A model generated the notes under the pieces. That model was not told where the DNA came from. It was given only the letters and a program-made list of their open reading frames with translations, and did no database searches. From Acidimicrobiaceae bacterium (GTDB lineage Bacteria > Actinomycetota > Acidimicrobiia > Acidimicrobiales > UBA8190), in contig PLZB01000035.1 in assembly GCA_003151955.1 (NCBI GenBank), positions 41,954 to 105,953 of the forward strand: a stretch of 64,000 nucleotides of DNA, in the 5' to 3' direction. Made by a program: the position numbers and the translations under genes. Positions within the stretch are counted from its first letter, which is position 1. Each line of letters starts with the position of its first letter. This document shows, one piece after another, positions 44,083-51,218 of the stretch.

Positions 44083-44145
44083 CAGCCTGCTCCAGGAGGT
44101 CTGGGCACAGATTCCCCAACAGCCTGTTGGGGAACTTGATGGATC
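44083..44145 (+). other. Short DUF1016-like fragment containing a second palindrome
   Basis: In one frame the sequence reads LQEVWAQIPQQPVGEL, resembling EAWPDPIVQQPAAQL of the DUF1016 gene at 40.4 kb. The codons for IPQQPVGE form a palindrome: TTCCCCAACA-GCC-TGTTGGGGAA at 44112-44134. Homology stops just past it. The rest of 44026-44225 holds no recognisable gene. Confidence 0.45.
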
Positions 44146-44225
44146 TTCGGAGCTGAGCGCCTTATGAAGGGGTCGCGCTCTGCGCGATCTGACGAGCTAC
44201 CAACGCGCATGGAAGCCTTGGCGGC

Positions 44226-44770
44226 GTGGTCGCAGCGGCGCCCCGGTCAACAACGGAGATCGCCTTCGACATCGCGGGGCTTGGCATCATCATGTACTCG
44301 CCGTCGTCGGCCGCCCACATCCACGAGGGCGAGGACTACCTGCAGCCGCACTACTGGGCGCCAGCCGACGTGCGCGACCACATCCAGGCCGGGACGATCG
44401 TGGCGTTCGCGACGGGCACGCCTGGATCGTTCCTCCTCCGCATCCACGATGGCTACCCAGGTGAGCGACTGGCGAGCGCGGCCGGCGCCGAGCTCAGGCT
44501 CGGGCTGCGTTCGGACGGCGTGGTGGTGTTTCGCGACCTGTATGACTTGCTGGAATGGACCGCTCGACACCCCCGAGCCGCTCCATCCCCTTGGAGCGGG
44601 GGAACTACCACGTGACGCTGCTTACCAGTGCGCCTTCGAGCGGCATCCTCGGCGAGGACCAGGCGATCGACATTTGGTTCCAGGCACTGGAGGAATTCCC
44701 TGACCTTGCGCACCACGGAGTGCCGCAGCTCGTCCCTGAGGACAACGAGGAGCCCGCGGCGCAAGATTGA
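44226..44770 (+). pseudogene. Immunity-protein-like gene split by a frameshift
   Basis: The first frame (from GTG 44226) reads AFDIAGLGIIMYSP, SFLLRIHDGYPGERL, DGVVVFRDLYDLLEWTA, then turns to Pro/Ser/Thr-rich sequence. From about 44567 another frame reads PPSRSIPLERGNYHVTLLTS, GILGEDQAIDIWFQALEEFPDL and ends at 44770. The two join smoothly as one protein of about 175 aa with a single indel near 44560-44580. The fold looks like small beta-rich immunity or contractile-type proteins; I cannot name the family. An ATG at 44555 could allow separate translation of the second part. Confidence 0.6.
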
Positions 44771-45038
44771 TCGGCGGGGCGTCCACGCTGGGTGGCGAAA
44801 CCTGAGCGTTTGGATTGGTGCCTGGCTCGGGACGCTCATCCTGCGGACGACGGCCATGCTGTCCGGTACCTGGACGGGCACAGTCCCGTCGATCGGTCGC
44901 GAGCGCCAGTTGCCTCAGCTCGTTGTTCGGTGTGACGATCTGTCCGCTGGTGCCCCCGACTTGCCCTGGGGGGCTCCCTTCACAAGCACCGAACCCGTGG
45001 TAGCCGGCAGTATCGGCATGGTATCCGTTTGGGCCAAG

Positions 45039-45335
45039 ATGATCCCCATGGACGGCGATGGGACCGAGTTCCAGATCGAAGCGGCTCCCGAAGCTCGCGA
45101 GGTTTTCGACGAAATCAAGACGGAGATGATGCTCCTGTTCGGCATCGAGAAGGCCGAGGCGGTCGGACGAATCGATCGCTTCTGGGAGGGACAGCGGTTC
45201 ATCACCAAGGAGCAGCTTCTCTACCTGCTCCATGACAACCGTGAAGAGCACTGGGCCAAGACGATTTGGTACGGGCGAGATTCGTTCTGGTGGGCGAAGG
45301 ACGAGGCGACCCTGCAGCCGACCCCCTGGCCCTAG
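45039..45335 (+). CDS. Small conserved-looking protein of unknown function
   Basis: A 98-aa acidic protein: EAREVFDEIKTEMMLLFGIE, KAEAVGRIDRFWEGQRFITK, LLYLLHDNREEHWAKTIWYG, and a Trp-rich end. It is soluble and mostly helical, with no family I can name. The ATG at 45039 is one of two close in-frame choices (also 45051); an earlier ATG at 45018 is possible. The 268 bp before it (44771-45038) show no gene. Confidence 0.55.
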   Translation: MIPMDGDGTEFQIEAAPEAREVFDEIKTEMMLLFGIEKAEAVGRIDRFWEGQRFITKEQLLYLLHDNREEHWAKTIWYGRDSFWWAKDEATLQPTPWP

Positions 45336-45407
45336 CTAGACCGGCTCAGCGTCACCACCAGGTGGTACCTCCGATCGGGGTTCGCCGTCAGGCTCCCGGG
45401 ACCTGGA

Positions 45408-45908
45408 TCACCATGGCGACGGAGCGTTCTTCGTGAACGAGATCGAGTAGTCCGCCTCGATCTGGTAGATCAGTCCGCCGATCACCTGGAACCGCTCGGA
45501 CACGAAGGTCGTCGCCAGTGGTGCCGAGGCCGTCAGTCCGTTGTCGAGCACGTAGAACGCAACCACGTCATTGTCGGTGGTATCCGGATACCACCGCACA
45601 TCTCGCACGTCGATGTTCAGCTGGAGATCCGTCGGGGGTGTCATCTGCTTCCGGAGAGACGCAGCGCCGTCCCCGGTGTCCGTCCCGTTCTCCGTCCTGC
45701 GAACATTGGGAGCGAAGGGGACACTCGCAGGATTGTGGCTGATCAACGCATTGATGTACTGGGATGCCGCCGAGATCATGCATTGGGACGAATTGTCCGT
45801 GCACGGCTGGGTCGTCTGCGCCTCACTCGTCTCGGCCCCGAAGATGCCACCGATCGTGGCGACGGACGTGATGACCGCCAATCCCGCTACTCCATACCGT
45901 CGTCTCAT
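45408..45908 (-). CDS. Secreted protein with SnoaL/NTF2-like features, function unknown
   Basis: A 166-aa exported protein. The signal peptide (about 1-30, ending AETSEA) is followed by a Cys pair (CTDNSSQC), a helix with QYINALISHNPASVPFAPNVRRTENG, and beta strands VRWYPDTTDNDVVAFYVLDNG and RFQVIGGLIYQIEAD. The layout recalls NTF2-like secreted proteins. It is the only secreted protein of the island. ATG 45908. The family is not certain. Confidence 0.65.
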   Translation of the reverse strand: MRRRYGVAGLAVITSVATIGGIFGAETSEAQTTQPCTDNSSQCMISAASQYINALISHNPASVPFAPNVRRTENGTDTGDGAASLRKQMTPPTDLQLNIDVRDVRWYPDTTDNDVVAFYVLDNGLTASAPLATTFVSERFQVIGGLIYQIEADYSISFTKNAPSPW

Positions 45909-45936
45909 GACCTACCTTCCCTGCCTGCTCGGCTCC

Positions 45937-46338
45937 CTAGGTCTGACGGTGCGATTTGGCCCCACCGTGACGGCCTGAAGTGGCCCCACCGTGGTCATGG
46001 TTTAGCTCTCCTCGGGGTGGCTTGCAAGGCGGCCGGCGGGAGCTGGTTGGTCCGTCTGGGTTGGCGAGAAGCTCCTTCCTGGTTTGGTGTTGGATGGCTG
46101 ACGCCCGGTGGTTGAAGCGCCGCCAGGCGGCTGCTCGGGTGGTTCCGAGGAGGTCGCCGATCTCGGCCCACGAGTAGGTCTGGTCGCGGGCTTCGGCGAC
46201 GGCCCGGCGACATCCAGACACACCGGCATCCAGGCACGGAACTCTGACCGGGACCGTCTCTCGGTCGGAGCTGAACCGGCCCGTTCTGATGACCTCTACG
46301 TGGCCAACGTAGAGCTCTTTGGTCTCTTGGGGGATCAC
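45937..46338 (-). CDS. HTH-containing protein, probably truncated at its 3' end
   Basis: A 133-aa frame with a good HTH near residues 46-75 (AVAEARDQTYSWAEIGDLLG, TTRAAAWRRFNH), as in small actinobacterial DNA-binding proteins. The last ~22 residues (LNHDHGGATSGRHGGAK...) are encoded by the direct repeats at 45957-45993 and look like non-coding sequence read through. The gene was probably cut by an insertion or deletion there. It lies 25 bp from the tRNA gene. Confidence 0.5.
   Translation of the reverse strand: MIPQETKELYVGHVEVIRTGRFSSDRETVPVRVPCLDAGVSGCRRAVAEARDQTYSWAEIGDLLGTTRAAAWRRFNHRASAIQHQTRKELLANPDGPTSSRRPPCKPPRGELNHDHGGATSGRHGGAKSHRQT
45957..45993. repeat. 13-bp direct repeats, possible mobile-element end
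   Basis: TGGCCCCACCGTG occurs at 45957-45969 and 45981-45993, 24 bp apart. Short GGTGGGGCCA-type repeats of this kind occur at the ends of some insertion sequences, but no transposase gene is visible nearby. Confidence 0.45.
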
Positions 46339-46362
46339 CTTCAGCCCTGTGACCTGGGCTTT

Positions 46363-46438
46363 TGGTGGAGGTGAAGGGATTCGAACCCTCGGCCTCTACA
46401 TTGCGAACGTAGCGCTCTGCCAACTGAGCTACACCCCC
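46363..46438 (-). tRNA. tRNA-Ala (anticodon CGC), CCA encoded
   Basis: On the minus strand the sequence folds as a complete cloverleaf. Acceptor GGGGGTG pairs with CACCTCC (one G-T), D-arm stem is GCTC/GAGC, anticodon stem CTACG/TGTAG with loop TTCGCAA (anticodon CGC, codon GCG). The T-arm is GAGGG-TTCGAAT-CCCTT, discriminator A, and CCA is encoded at 46365-46363. It borders the decayed island, so it is a plausible integration site, although no duplicated 3' end was found. Confidence 0.95.
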
Positions 46439-46504
46439 TGGGGAGACTCAGGATAGCTGTCCTGCCATCGCCTCCTGTCCGGGTCGGGGCCCGCTCAGGG
46501 CCGT

Positions 46505-46521
46505 CGACCCCCGGAGGGTCG
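46505..46521 (-). terminator. Hairpin directly after sepX
   Basis: CGACCC-CCGGA-GGGTCG forms a 6-bp stem 2 bp beyond the sepX stop on the minus strand. No T-run is present. Confidence 0.4.
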
Positions 46522-46523
46522 GG

Positions 46524-47111
46524 TCAGCGGGCGGCGACCCGGCGAACCAGGATGCCGGGGTCGTGCTCGATGTGCTCAGGCAGGTAGCGGAGCTTGGTCT
46601 CCCGCTCCATGGCCAGGTTGCGGAGGTAGACCAACAGGCCGACGTAGCTCACCAGGAGCACGGTGGCGAGGGCGGCCAGGTAGAGCATCGGCGTGAACGC
46701 GAATCCCAGGAGCAGGGTGGCGCCGGCGGCGATGGCCAGGCCGAGGAGGACGTCCCGGCGGCGCTTGCAGGCGTCGGAGCGGAAGTAGGGGTCGGGTCGC
46801 CGGGTCTCCGAGGGGGAGGGTGCCTGGAGGGCCATGGTGTCGGGCCGGACCACGATGAGACCGGGCCGGCTGCTCACCACGGGGAAGCCGGTGGAGCCGA
46901 GCCCGCCGGCCGGGTTCAAGGGCTGGATCGTCCCGAGCCGGTGGGCCGGGGGGACGAGGCTGGGTCCGGTCCGCTGGAGGACGCCGAGCTGGCGGTGGAA
47001 GGTCCCGATCGAGTGGGTCGAGCGACTCTCGGCTCGCCGACGGAGCAGCCCGGGTCCGAGTACCACCGCCCACATTGCGATCACGACGAGGAGGATCACG
47101 GCAAACAACAC
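46524..47111 (-). CDS. sepX: SepX/GlpR-like divisome membrane protein
   Basis: A 195-aa protein with an N-terminal TM helix (LFAVILLVVIAMWAVVLGPGLLRRR), a disordered basic/Pro middle including THSIGTFHRQLGVL, and two C-terminal TM helices (LLGLAIAAGATLLLGF, LYLAALATVLLVSYVGLLVYL) followed by a short tail. This order and the VVLGP-RRR motif match SepX/GlpR of Actinomycetota, which works with FtsZ and Wag31 at the septum or pole. GTG start at 47111. A hairpin follows the stop. Confidence 0.8.
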   Translation of the reverse strand: MLFAVILLVVIAMWAVVLGPGLLRRRAESRSTHSIGTFHRQLGVLQRTGPSLVPPAHRLGTIQPLNPAGGLGSTGFPVVSSRPGLIVVRPDTMALQAPSPSETRRPDPYFRSDACKRRRDVLLGLAIAAGATLLLGFAFTPMLYLAALATVLLVSYVGLLVYLRNLAMERETKLRYLPEHIEHDPGILVRRVAAR

Positions 47112-47301
47112 CTCTCGACCTACCTTCCGATGTCGAAGACCCTAGAGAAGGGTCCGTCTCTATTGGTGGATGGTCGGGAACCGTCCGCGCCCCCGGTAAC
47201 CCTGGGTGGGTCTTGTCTAGCCACTCGTTCGCCGGGACGCAAGCGGTTTCACAAAGACCCAGGTGGGGTGGAACATTGGCAGAGCCGTACACTGCGGGGC
47301 C

Positions 47302-47937
47302 ATGACGTCGGCGACCTGGGTCCTCCTCGCCCTGGCCGCCGGAGCCGCCGGAGCCGACTGGGTGGCGGTCCAATGGAAGCGGAAGCCCCTCGAGTACGCG
47401 GCCAAGCCGGCCACCCTGGCGGCCCTGACGGCGGCGGCCGTGGCCCTGTCTCCCCACGACCCCGTCCGACGCTGGTGGTTCGTGGCCGCCCTGGCCCTGA
47501 GCCTCCTCGGCGACGTCTTCCTCATGCTCGAGCAGGACCTCTTCGTCGCCGGGCTGGCCAGCTTCCTCCTCGGGCATCTCTGCTTCATCGTCGGCCTCCT
47601 CCACCGGGGCGGCTCCCTGGGCCGGGACGGCTTGGCCCTGGTGGCGGTCCTGGCCCTCGGGGCGTTCCCGGCTCAACGGATCCTCGGTTCGGTCCTGTCC
47701 GCCGACAAGGCCCTGGCCGGGCCGGTGGCGGTGTACATGACGGTGATCAGCGTCATGGTGGCGCTGGCGGTGGCCGGAGGGAACGCCGTGGCCGGGATGG
47801 CCGCCGCGCTCTTCTTCGTGTCCGACACCAGCCTGGCCTGGAACCGGTTCGTCAAGGAGTTCAAGGCCGGGCCGATGACGGTGATCGTCACCTACCACCT
47901 GGCCCAGGCGCTGTTCGTGGTGTCGCTGCTCCGCTGA
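47302..47937 (+). CDS. YhhN-family membrane protein (lysoplasmalogenase-like)
   Basis: A 211-aa protein with about eight TM helices. KPLEYAAKPATLAAL, ALSLLGDVFLMLEQDLFVAGLASFLLGHLCF and DTSLAWNRFVKEF carry the conserved polar residues of the YhhN/TMEM86 family, whose studied members cleave the vinyl-ether bond of lysoplasmalogens. Whether this organism has plasmalogens is unknown. The ATG at 47302 is chosen to match the usual N-terminus; a start at 47263 is less likely. It is divergent from sepX. Confidence 0.85.
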   Translation: MTSATWVLLALAAGAAGADWVAVQWKRKPLEYAAKPATLAALTAAAVALSPHDPVRRWWFVAALALSLLGDVFLMLEQDLFVAGLASFLLGHLCFIVGLLHRGGSLGRDGLALVAVLALGAFPAQRILGSVLSADKALAGPVAVYMTVISVMVALAVAGGNAVAGMAAALFFVSDTSLAWNRFVKEFKAGPMTVIVTYHLAQALFVVSLLR

Positions 47938-48017
47938 CCTACCGACGGGGCGCGCCGCCAGTGGCATCATGGAAAGCCCCGACACGAAATGGTGTCGCCG
48001 ACGGAGGGGGTCGACAG

Positions 48018-48494
48018 GTGAAGCTGGCAGAGGCATTGCTCCTTCGAGCCGACCGCAATCGGACGTTCGAGCAGCTCCGAAGCAGGATCCAGGCGAGTGC
48101 GAGGTATCAGGAGGGCGAGAAGCCGCCGGAGAACGCCAAGGAGTTGGTGGCGGCGGCGGCCGGGGTCCTCGACGAGGTCGAGGACCTGATCCGGAAGATC
48201 AACCGGACCAACTCGGCCACGGTCATGGAGGACGGGAGGACGATCTCCGACGCCCTGGCCGAGCGCGACGTGCTCAGGCTCCGGTACTCGCTGCTCACGA
48301 GTGCCGCCGAGGCAGCCTCTGGGTCGGGCCAGCGTCTGGCCATGGCGCGGGCCACCCGCTCGGAGCTGAGGGTCCTGACGGCGCTCGACGTGAAGGCACT
48401 TCGTCAGCAGGCGGCGGACGTCGCTCGCCGTACCCGCGAACTCGATGGGCAGGTCCAGCAGGTCAACTGGACCACGGATCTCTTGGAGGGTTGA
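48018..48494 (+). CDS. DIP1984-family (septicolysin-like) helical protein
   Basis: A 158-aa coiled-coil protein. MKLAEALLLRADRNRTFEQL at the start, GEKPPENAKELVAAAAGVLDEVEDLIRKINRTN, EDGRTISDALAERDVLRLR and a C-terminal NWTTDL motif identify DIP1984. The family has no established biochemical role. The GTG start has GGAGGGGG upstream. A structured, tRNA-like stretch lies directly downstream on the same strand and may be transcribed with it. Confidence 0.88.
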   Translation: MKLAEALLLRADRNRTFEQLRSRIQASARYQEGEKPPENAKELVAAAAGVLDEVEDLIRKINRTNSATVMEDGRTISDALAERDVLRLRYSLLTSAAEAASGSGQRLAMARATRSELRVLTALDVKALRQQAADVARRTRELDGQVQQVNWTTDLLEG

Positions 48495-48509
48495 GAAGAA
48501 CGACAGCGT

Positions 48510-48632
48510 GGAAAGTCGGTAGGAAGGACGCGAGGTGAGTTCCAGCCCGTCCCGGGGGCGAAGCCGGGAATTGCCGAAAGGCACTCTGGTGGCGCCAGGG
48601 CAGCGCTTGCGGGTTCGAATCCCGTCATAACC
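48510..48632 (+). ncRNA. Candidate structured RNA with a tRNA-like T-arm
   Basis: This fills much of the 308-bp gap 48495-48802. Successive hairpins are TCCCGG-(8 nt)-CCGGGA (48550-48569), TGCC-GAAA-GGCA (48572-48583) and CTGG-TGGCG-CCAG (48586-48598). They are followed by GCGGG-TTCGAAT-CCCGT (48609-48625), a canonical tRNA T-arm, and CATAACC. I cannot complete a tRNA: no D-arm or 7-nt anticodon loop fits and no matching acceptor strand is close. Options are a Y-RNA-like tRNA mimic, a fossil tRNA or an unusual intron-bearing tRNA. The rest of the gap shows nothing. Confidence 0.35.
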
Positions 48633-48802
48633 GTGCAGCCCAGCACCGAGCACAGTTGACAGAGCACAGAGCATTGCGCAGAACCAGGAACTGATCGTGA
48701 CCGACCGAGGGTGGGAACGGGGACACCACGCATGACCCGGGCGCATGCCGCCAGCTGCTCGAGATCGTCCAGTCCGGATCGATTCGCGCCGGTCGGAGCG
48801 AA

Positions 48803-49600
48803 TCAGACCCCCCGGGCCCTGGCCGTCCAGCGCCCGGCGACCCGGTCGACGTCGACGGTGATCCCGAAGGCCTCGGACACGGTCCCGGACCGGAGCACGT
48901 CGCCGACCGGCCCGGAGGCCACGGGCCGGCCGTCTCGGAGGAGGAGGGCGTGGGTGGTGCCGGGGGGGATCTCCTCGAGGTGGTGGGTGACGAGGACGAG
49001 GGGTGGGGTGGCGGGGTCGGCGGCCAGGTCGGCGAGACGCTGGACGAGGGCTTCCCGGGCCCCGAGGTCGAGGCCGGCGGCGGGCTCGTCGAGGAGGAGG
49101 AGCTCGGGGTCGGCCATGAGGGCCCGGGCCAGGAGGGTCCGCTGGCGCTCACCCTCGGAGAGGAGGCCGAACTGGCGGGTGGCGGTCTTCCCGAGGCCGG
49201 CGTCGGCCAGGAGGCGGTCGGCCCGGTCGTGGTCGGCCCGGTCGTAGCTGTGCCAGCAGGCCTCGAGAGCGGCGAAGCGGCCGGTGAGGACGACGTCATG
49301 GGTGGAGATGGAAGGGCGGAGCCCCCGGAGGAGGGCGCCGCTCACGAAGGCGATCCGCCGTCGGAGCGCCCGGGCGTCGGTCCGGCCGTAGGTCTCGCCC
49401 AGGACGGTGACGGTGCCCGAGGTGGGGAGGAGCTGCATGCCGGCCACCTTGAGGAGGGTGGTCTTCCCCGAGCCGTTGGGGCCGAGGACGACCCAGCGCT
49501 CGCCGGGCTGGACGTCCCAGTCCAGGGCGTCGAGGAGGGCCCGGCCGTCGCGACGGACGGTGACGGCCCGGAGGGAGATGGCGGGGACGGTGACCGGCAA
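48803..49600 (-). CDS. ABC transporter ATP-binding protein (orphan)
   Basis: A 265-aa ATPase: Walker A GPNGSGKTTL near 37, Q-loop area IAFVSGALLRGL, signature LLSEGERQRTLLARAL, Walker B LLLDEPAAGLD, switch THHLEEIP. The LSEGE signature and EIPPGTTHALLL resemble the YlmA/ModF-type stand-alone ATPases for metal or oxyanion transport. No permease is adjacent, so it may be soluble or pair with a distant one. A TTG at 49600, 8 bp after the previous stop, is the best start; there is no ATG/GTG at the N-terminus. Confidence 0.85.
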   Translation of the reverse strand: MPVTVPAISLRAVTVRRDGRALLDALDWDVQPGERWVVLGPNGSGKTTLLKVAGMQLLPTSGTVTVLGETYGRTDARALRRRIAFVSGALLRGLRPSISTHDVVLTGRFAALEACWHSYDRADHDRADRLLADAGLGKTATRQFGLLSEGERQRTLLARALMADPELLLLDEPAAGLDLGAREALVQRLADLAADPATPPLVLVTHHLEEIPPGTTHALLLRDGRPVASGPVGDVLRSGTVSEAFGITVDVDRVAGRWTARARGV

Positions 49601-49608
49601 GGGGTGGG

Positions 49609-49950
49609 TCAGGCCGGGGGGAGGCGGCGGAGGGCCCGGCCGGCCAGGGCGGGAACGGCCTGGTCCCAACGGCGGTCCCCCATGAGCCAGAGCCAGAGCT
49701 CCCGGCGGTAGCCGGTGACGACGGGGCCGAAGGCGGCCCGGTCGAGTCCGGCCGGTTCGAGGGTGGGACCCCAGGTGGCCCAGAGGTGGTCGGCGATCTC
49801 CTCGAGGCCGGGGTCCCGGTCGGCGCCGTCGAGGACCTCGGCCCGGAGGCGGGCCCGGAGGTCGGTGGGCTCCTCGGGGAGCCCCAGGAACGGCGGTCGG
49901 GCGTCGTCCTCGGGGGTGGGGCCGGTCTCGTCGGTTTCCACGGCCGTCAT
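49609..49950 (-). CDS. 113-aa hypothetical protein in the sulfite-reductase operon
   Basis: An acidic N-terminus (MTAVETDETGPTPEDDARPP) is followed by a helical domain: LEEIADHLWATWGPTLEP, FGPVVTGYRRELWLWLMGDR and WDQAVPALAGRALRRLPPA. The ATG overlaps the stop of the FrhB-like gene (ATGA), so it is surely part of the operon. It is Trp-rich and has no Cys or membrane segment. I do not recognise a family; an accessory role for the reductase or the ABC ATPase is only a guess. Confidence 0.75.
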   Translation of the reverse strand: MTAVETDETGPTPEDDARPPFLGLPEEPTDLRARLRAEVLDGADRDPGLEEIADHLWATWGPTLEPAGLDRAAFGPVVTGYRRELWLWLMGDRRWDQAVPALAGRALRRLPPA

Positions 49951-51218
49951 CGGTCCCGGACCACGGGGGCCCGGTCGGTCCCCTGGTAGTTGGCGACGTG
50001 CTCGGCGTACTCCATGAAGAGGGGGGCGTCGGGGTCGAGCTTGCGCTGGAGGGTCCGCTCGGCGATCCGCTTGTCGAGGGCGTCGAGCCGGAGGAGGGCG
50101 GCGGGGTCGTCGAGGGTCCGGAGGTCGAGCCGGCCCCGGGCCCGCTCCAGGGCCAGGCGACCGGCCTCGGTCCGGACGAGGACCGAGGACCAGTTCCGGA
50201 TCGACCCGACGCTCCCGACGGAGATGTCGGCGGAGCGGCCCAGGAAGTCGGCGCACTCGTCACAGCCCTTCAGGGCGGCCCCGTGGAAGTCCTTGATGGG
50301 CTCGTCCACGGCCACCTGGCCGTCGATGTACTCGACGATCATCCGGCCGTGGATGACGTCGACCTTGGCCACCCGGTCGAGGTCGAGCCCGCGTTTGTCC
50401 CGGAGCTCTCTGAGCATGAGGGCCTCGTAGTCGAAGCTCTTGGTGCAGAGGAGGGCGATGGTGAGGACGACGGCGTCGACCCGGTGGGCTCCGGTCCCCC
50501 CCGACCAACGCCGGGCCTGCATGGCCCGGATCCCCTGGATCTCGCAGGGGGTCCCGACGACGGCTAGCCGGGGCCGGGCCGGGAGGTCGGTGCCGGAGAG
50601 GTCGAGCTCGGCCAGGGCCATGGTCTGGTTGTAGAAGCTCCCGGCCGCGTCGATGAGCTCCTTGGCCGTGGTGGCCAGGGTGGCGATCCCCTTCCAGGGC
50701 TCCTCGGGGTCGGGGGAGGGCTTGGAGACGACGGCCCCGTCGATGTCCCCGGCCGCCATGGCCGCGAGGAGGATGGCAGTGACGATCCCGCCATCCTGGG
50801 CTCCGTCGGGTCGGGCCCCGGCCCGGACCGCGTACTGCTCGACGACGGCCCCGAGACCGTCGGCGGGGGGGCCGCCGGTCAGCTTCCAGTAGGGGTCGGC
50901 CGAGTCGGACTTGACCACAACCGGGGTGTCGGGGGCGTCGGGAGCGGGGGTGGAGGGGGGCCAGAGGGACTCGTAGCGGAGCCCGCCCCGAGGACAGTAG
51001 TCCCAGCACAGGGAGCAGCCGGTGCAGAGCTTGACCAGCTCGGGGAGGTTCGTCTCGAGGTCGACCCCGATGGAGTTCGAGGGGCAGACGGCCACGCAGG
51101 TGCCGCACTGGATGCAGCGATCGGCGTCGATGACCCCGGCCTCGAGCTCCCAGAACCAGGTCTTCCCGGGGGGCTCCTCCACCCCGTTCATCTCGTTGCG
51201 GATCCCGAAGCCCTTCAT
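49947..51218 (-). CDS. Ferredoxin-FrhB fusion (coenzyme F420 hydrogenase/dehydrogenase beta-subunit family)
   Basis: A 423-aa iron-sulfur flavoprotein. Two [4Fe-4S] ferredoxin motifs lie at about 35-46 (CIQCGTCVAVCP) and 68-79 (CTGCSLCWDYCP). The FrhB N- and C-terminal domains follow (QDGGIVTAILLAAM; VVGTPCEIQGIRAMQ; LLCTKSFDY; KVDVIHGRMIVEY; GCDECADFLGRSADISVGSVG). FrhB proteins bind FAD and exchange electrons between F420 and ferredoxin-type clusters. Sitting between the siroheme reductase and a small gene with TGATG/ATGA overlaps, it probably feeds electrons to sulfite reduction. F420 versus another donor cannot be told from sequence. Confidence 0.88.
   Translation of the reverse strand: MKGFGIRNEMNGVEEPPGKTWFWELEAGVIDADRCIQCGTCVAVCPSNSIGVDLETNLPELVKLCTGCSLCWDYCPRGGLRYESLWPPSTPAPDAPDTPVVVKSDSADPYWKLTGGPPADGLGAVVEQYAVRAGARPDGAQDGGIVTAILLAAMAAGDIDGAVVSKPSPDPEEPWKGIATLATTAKELIDAAGSFYNQTMALAELDLSGTDLPARPRLAVVGTPCEIQGIRAMQARRWSGGTGAHRVDAVVLTIALLCTKSFDYEALMLRELRDKRGLDLDRVAKVDVIHGRMIVEYIDGQVAVDEPIKDFHGAALKGCDECADFLGRSADISVGSVGSIRNWSSVLVRTEAGRLALERARGRLDLRTLDDPAALLRLDALDKRIAERTLQRKLDPDAPLFMEYAEHVANYQGTDRAPVVRDR

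Noticed and set aside
46366..46438. Attachment site with a duplicated tRNA-Ala 3' end
   Set aside because: I looked for the T-arm/acceptor sequence elsewhere in the window. The T-arm at 48609 shares only the universal TTCGAAT core.
48480..48640. A normal tRNA gene 3' of DIP1984
   Set aside because: Only the T-arm fits. A matching acceptor strand, D-arm and 7-nt anticodon loop were not found.
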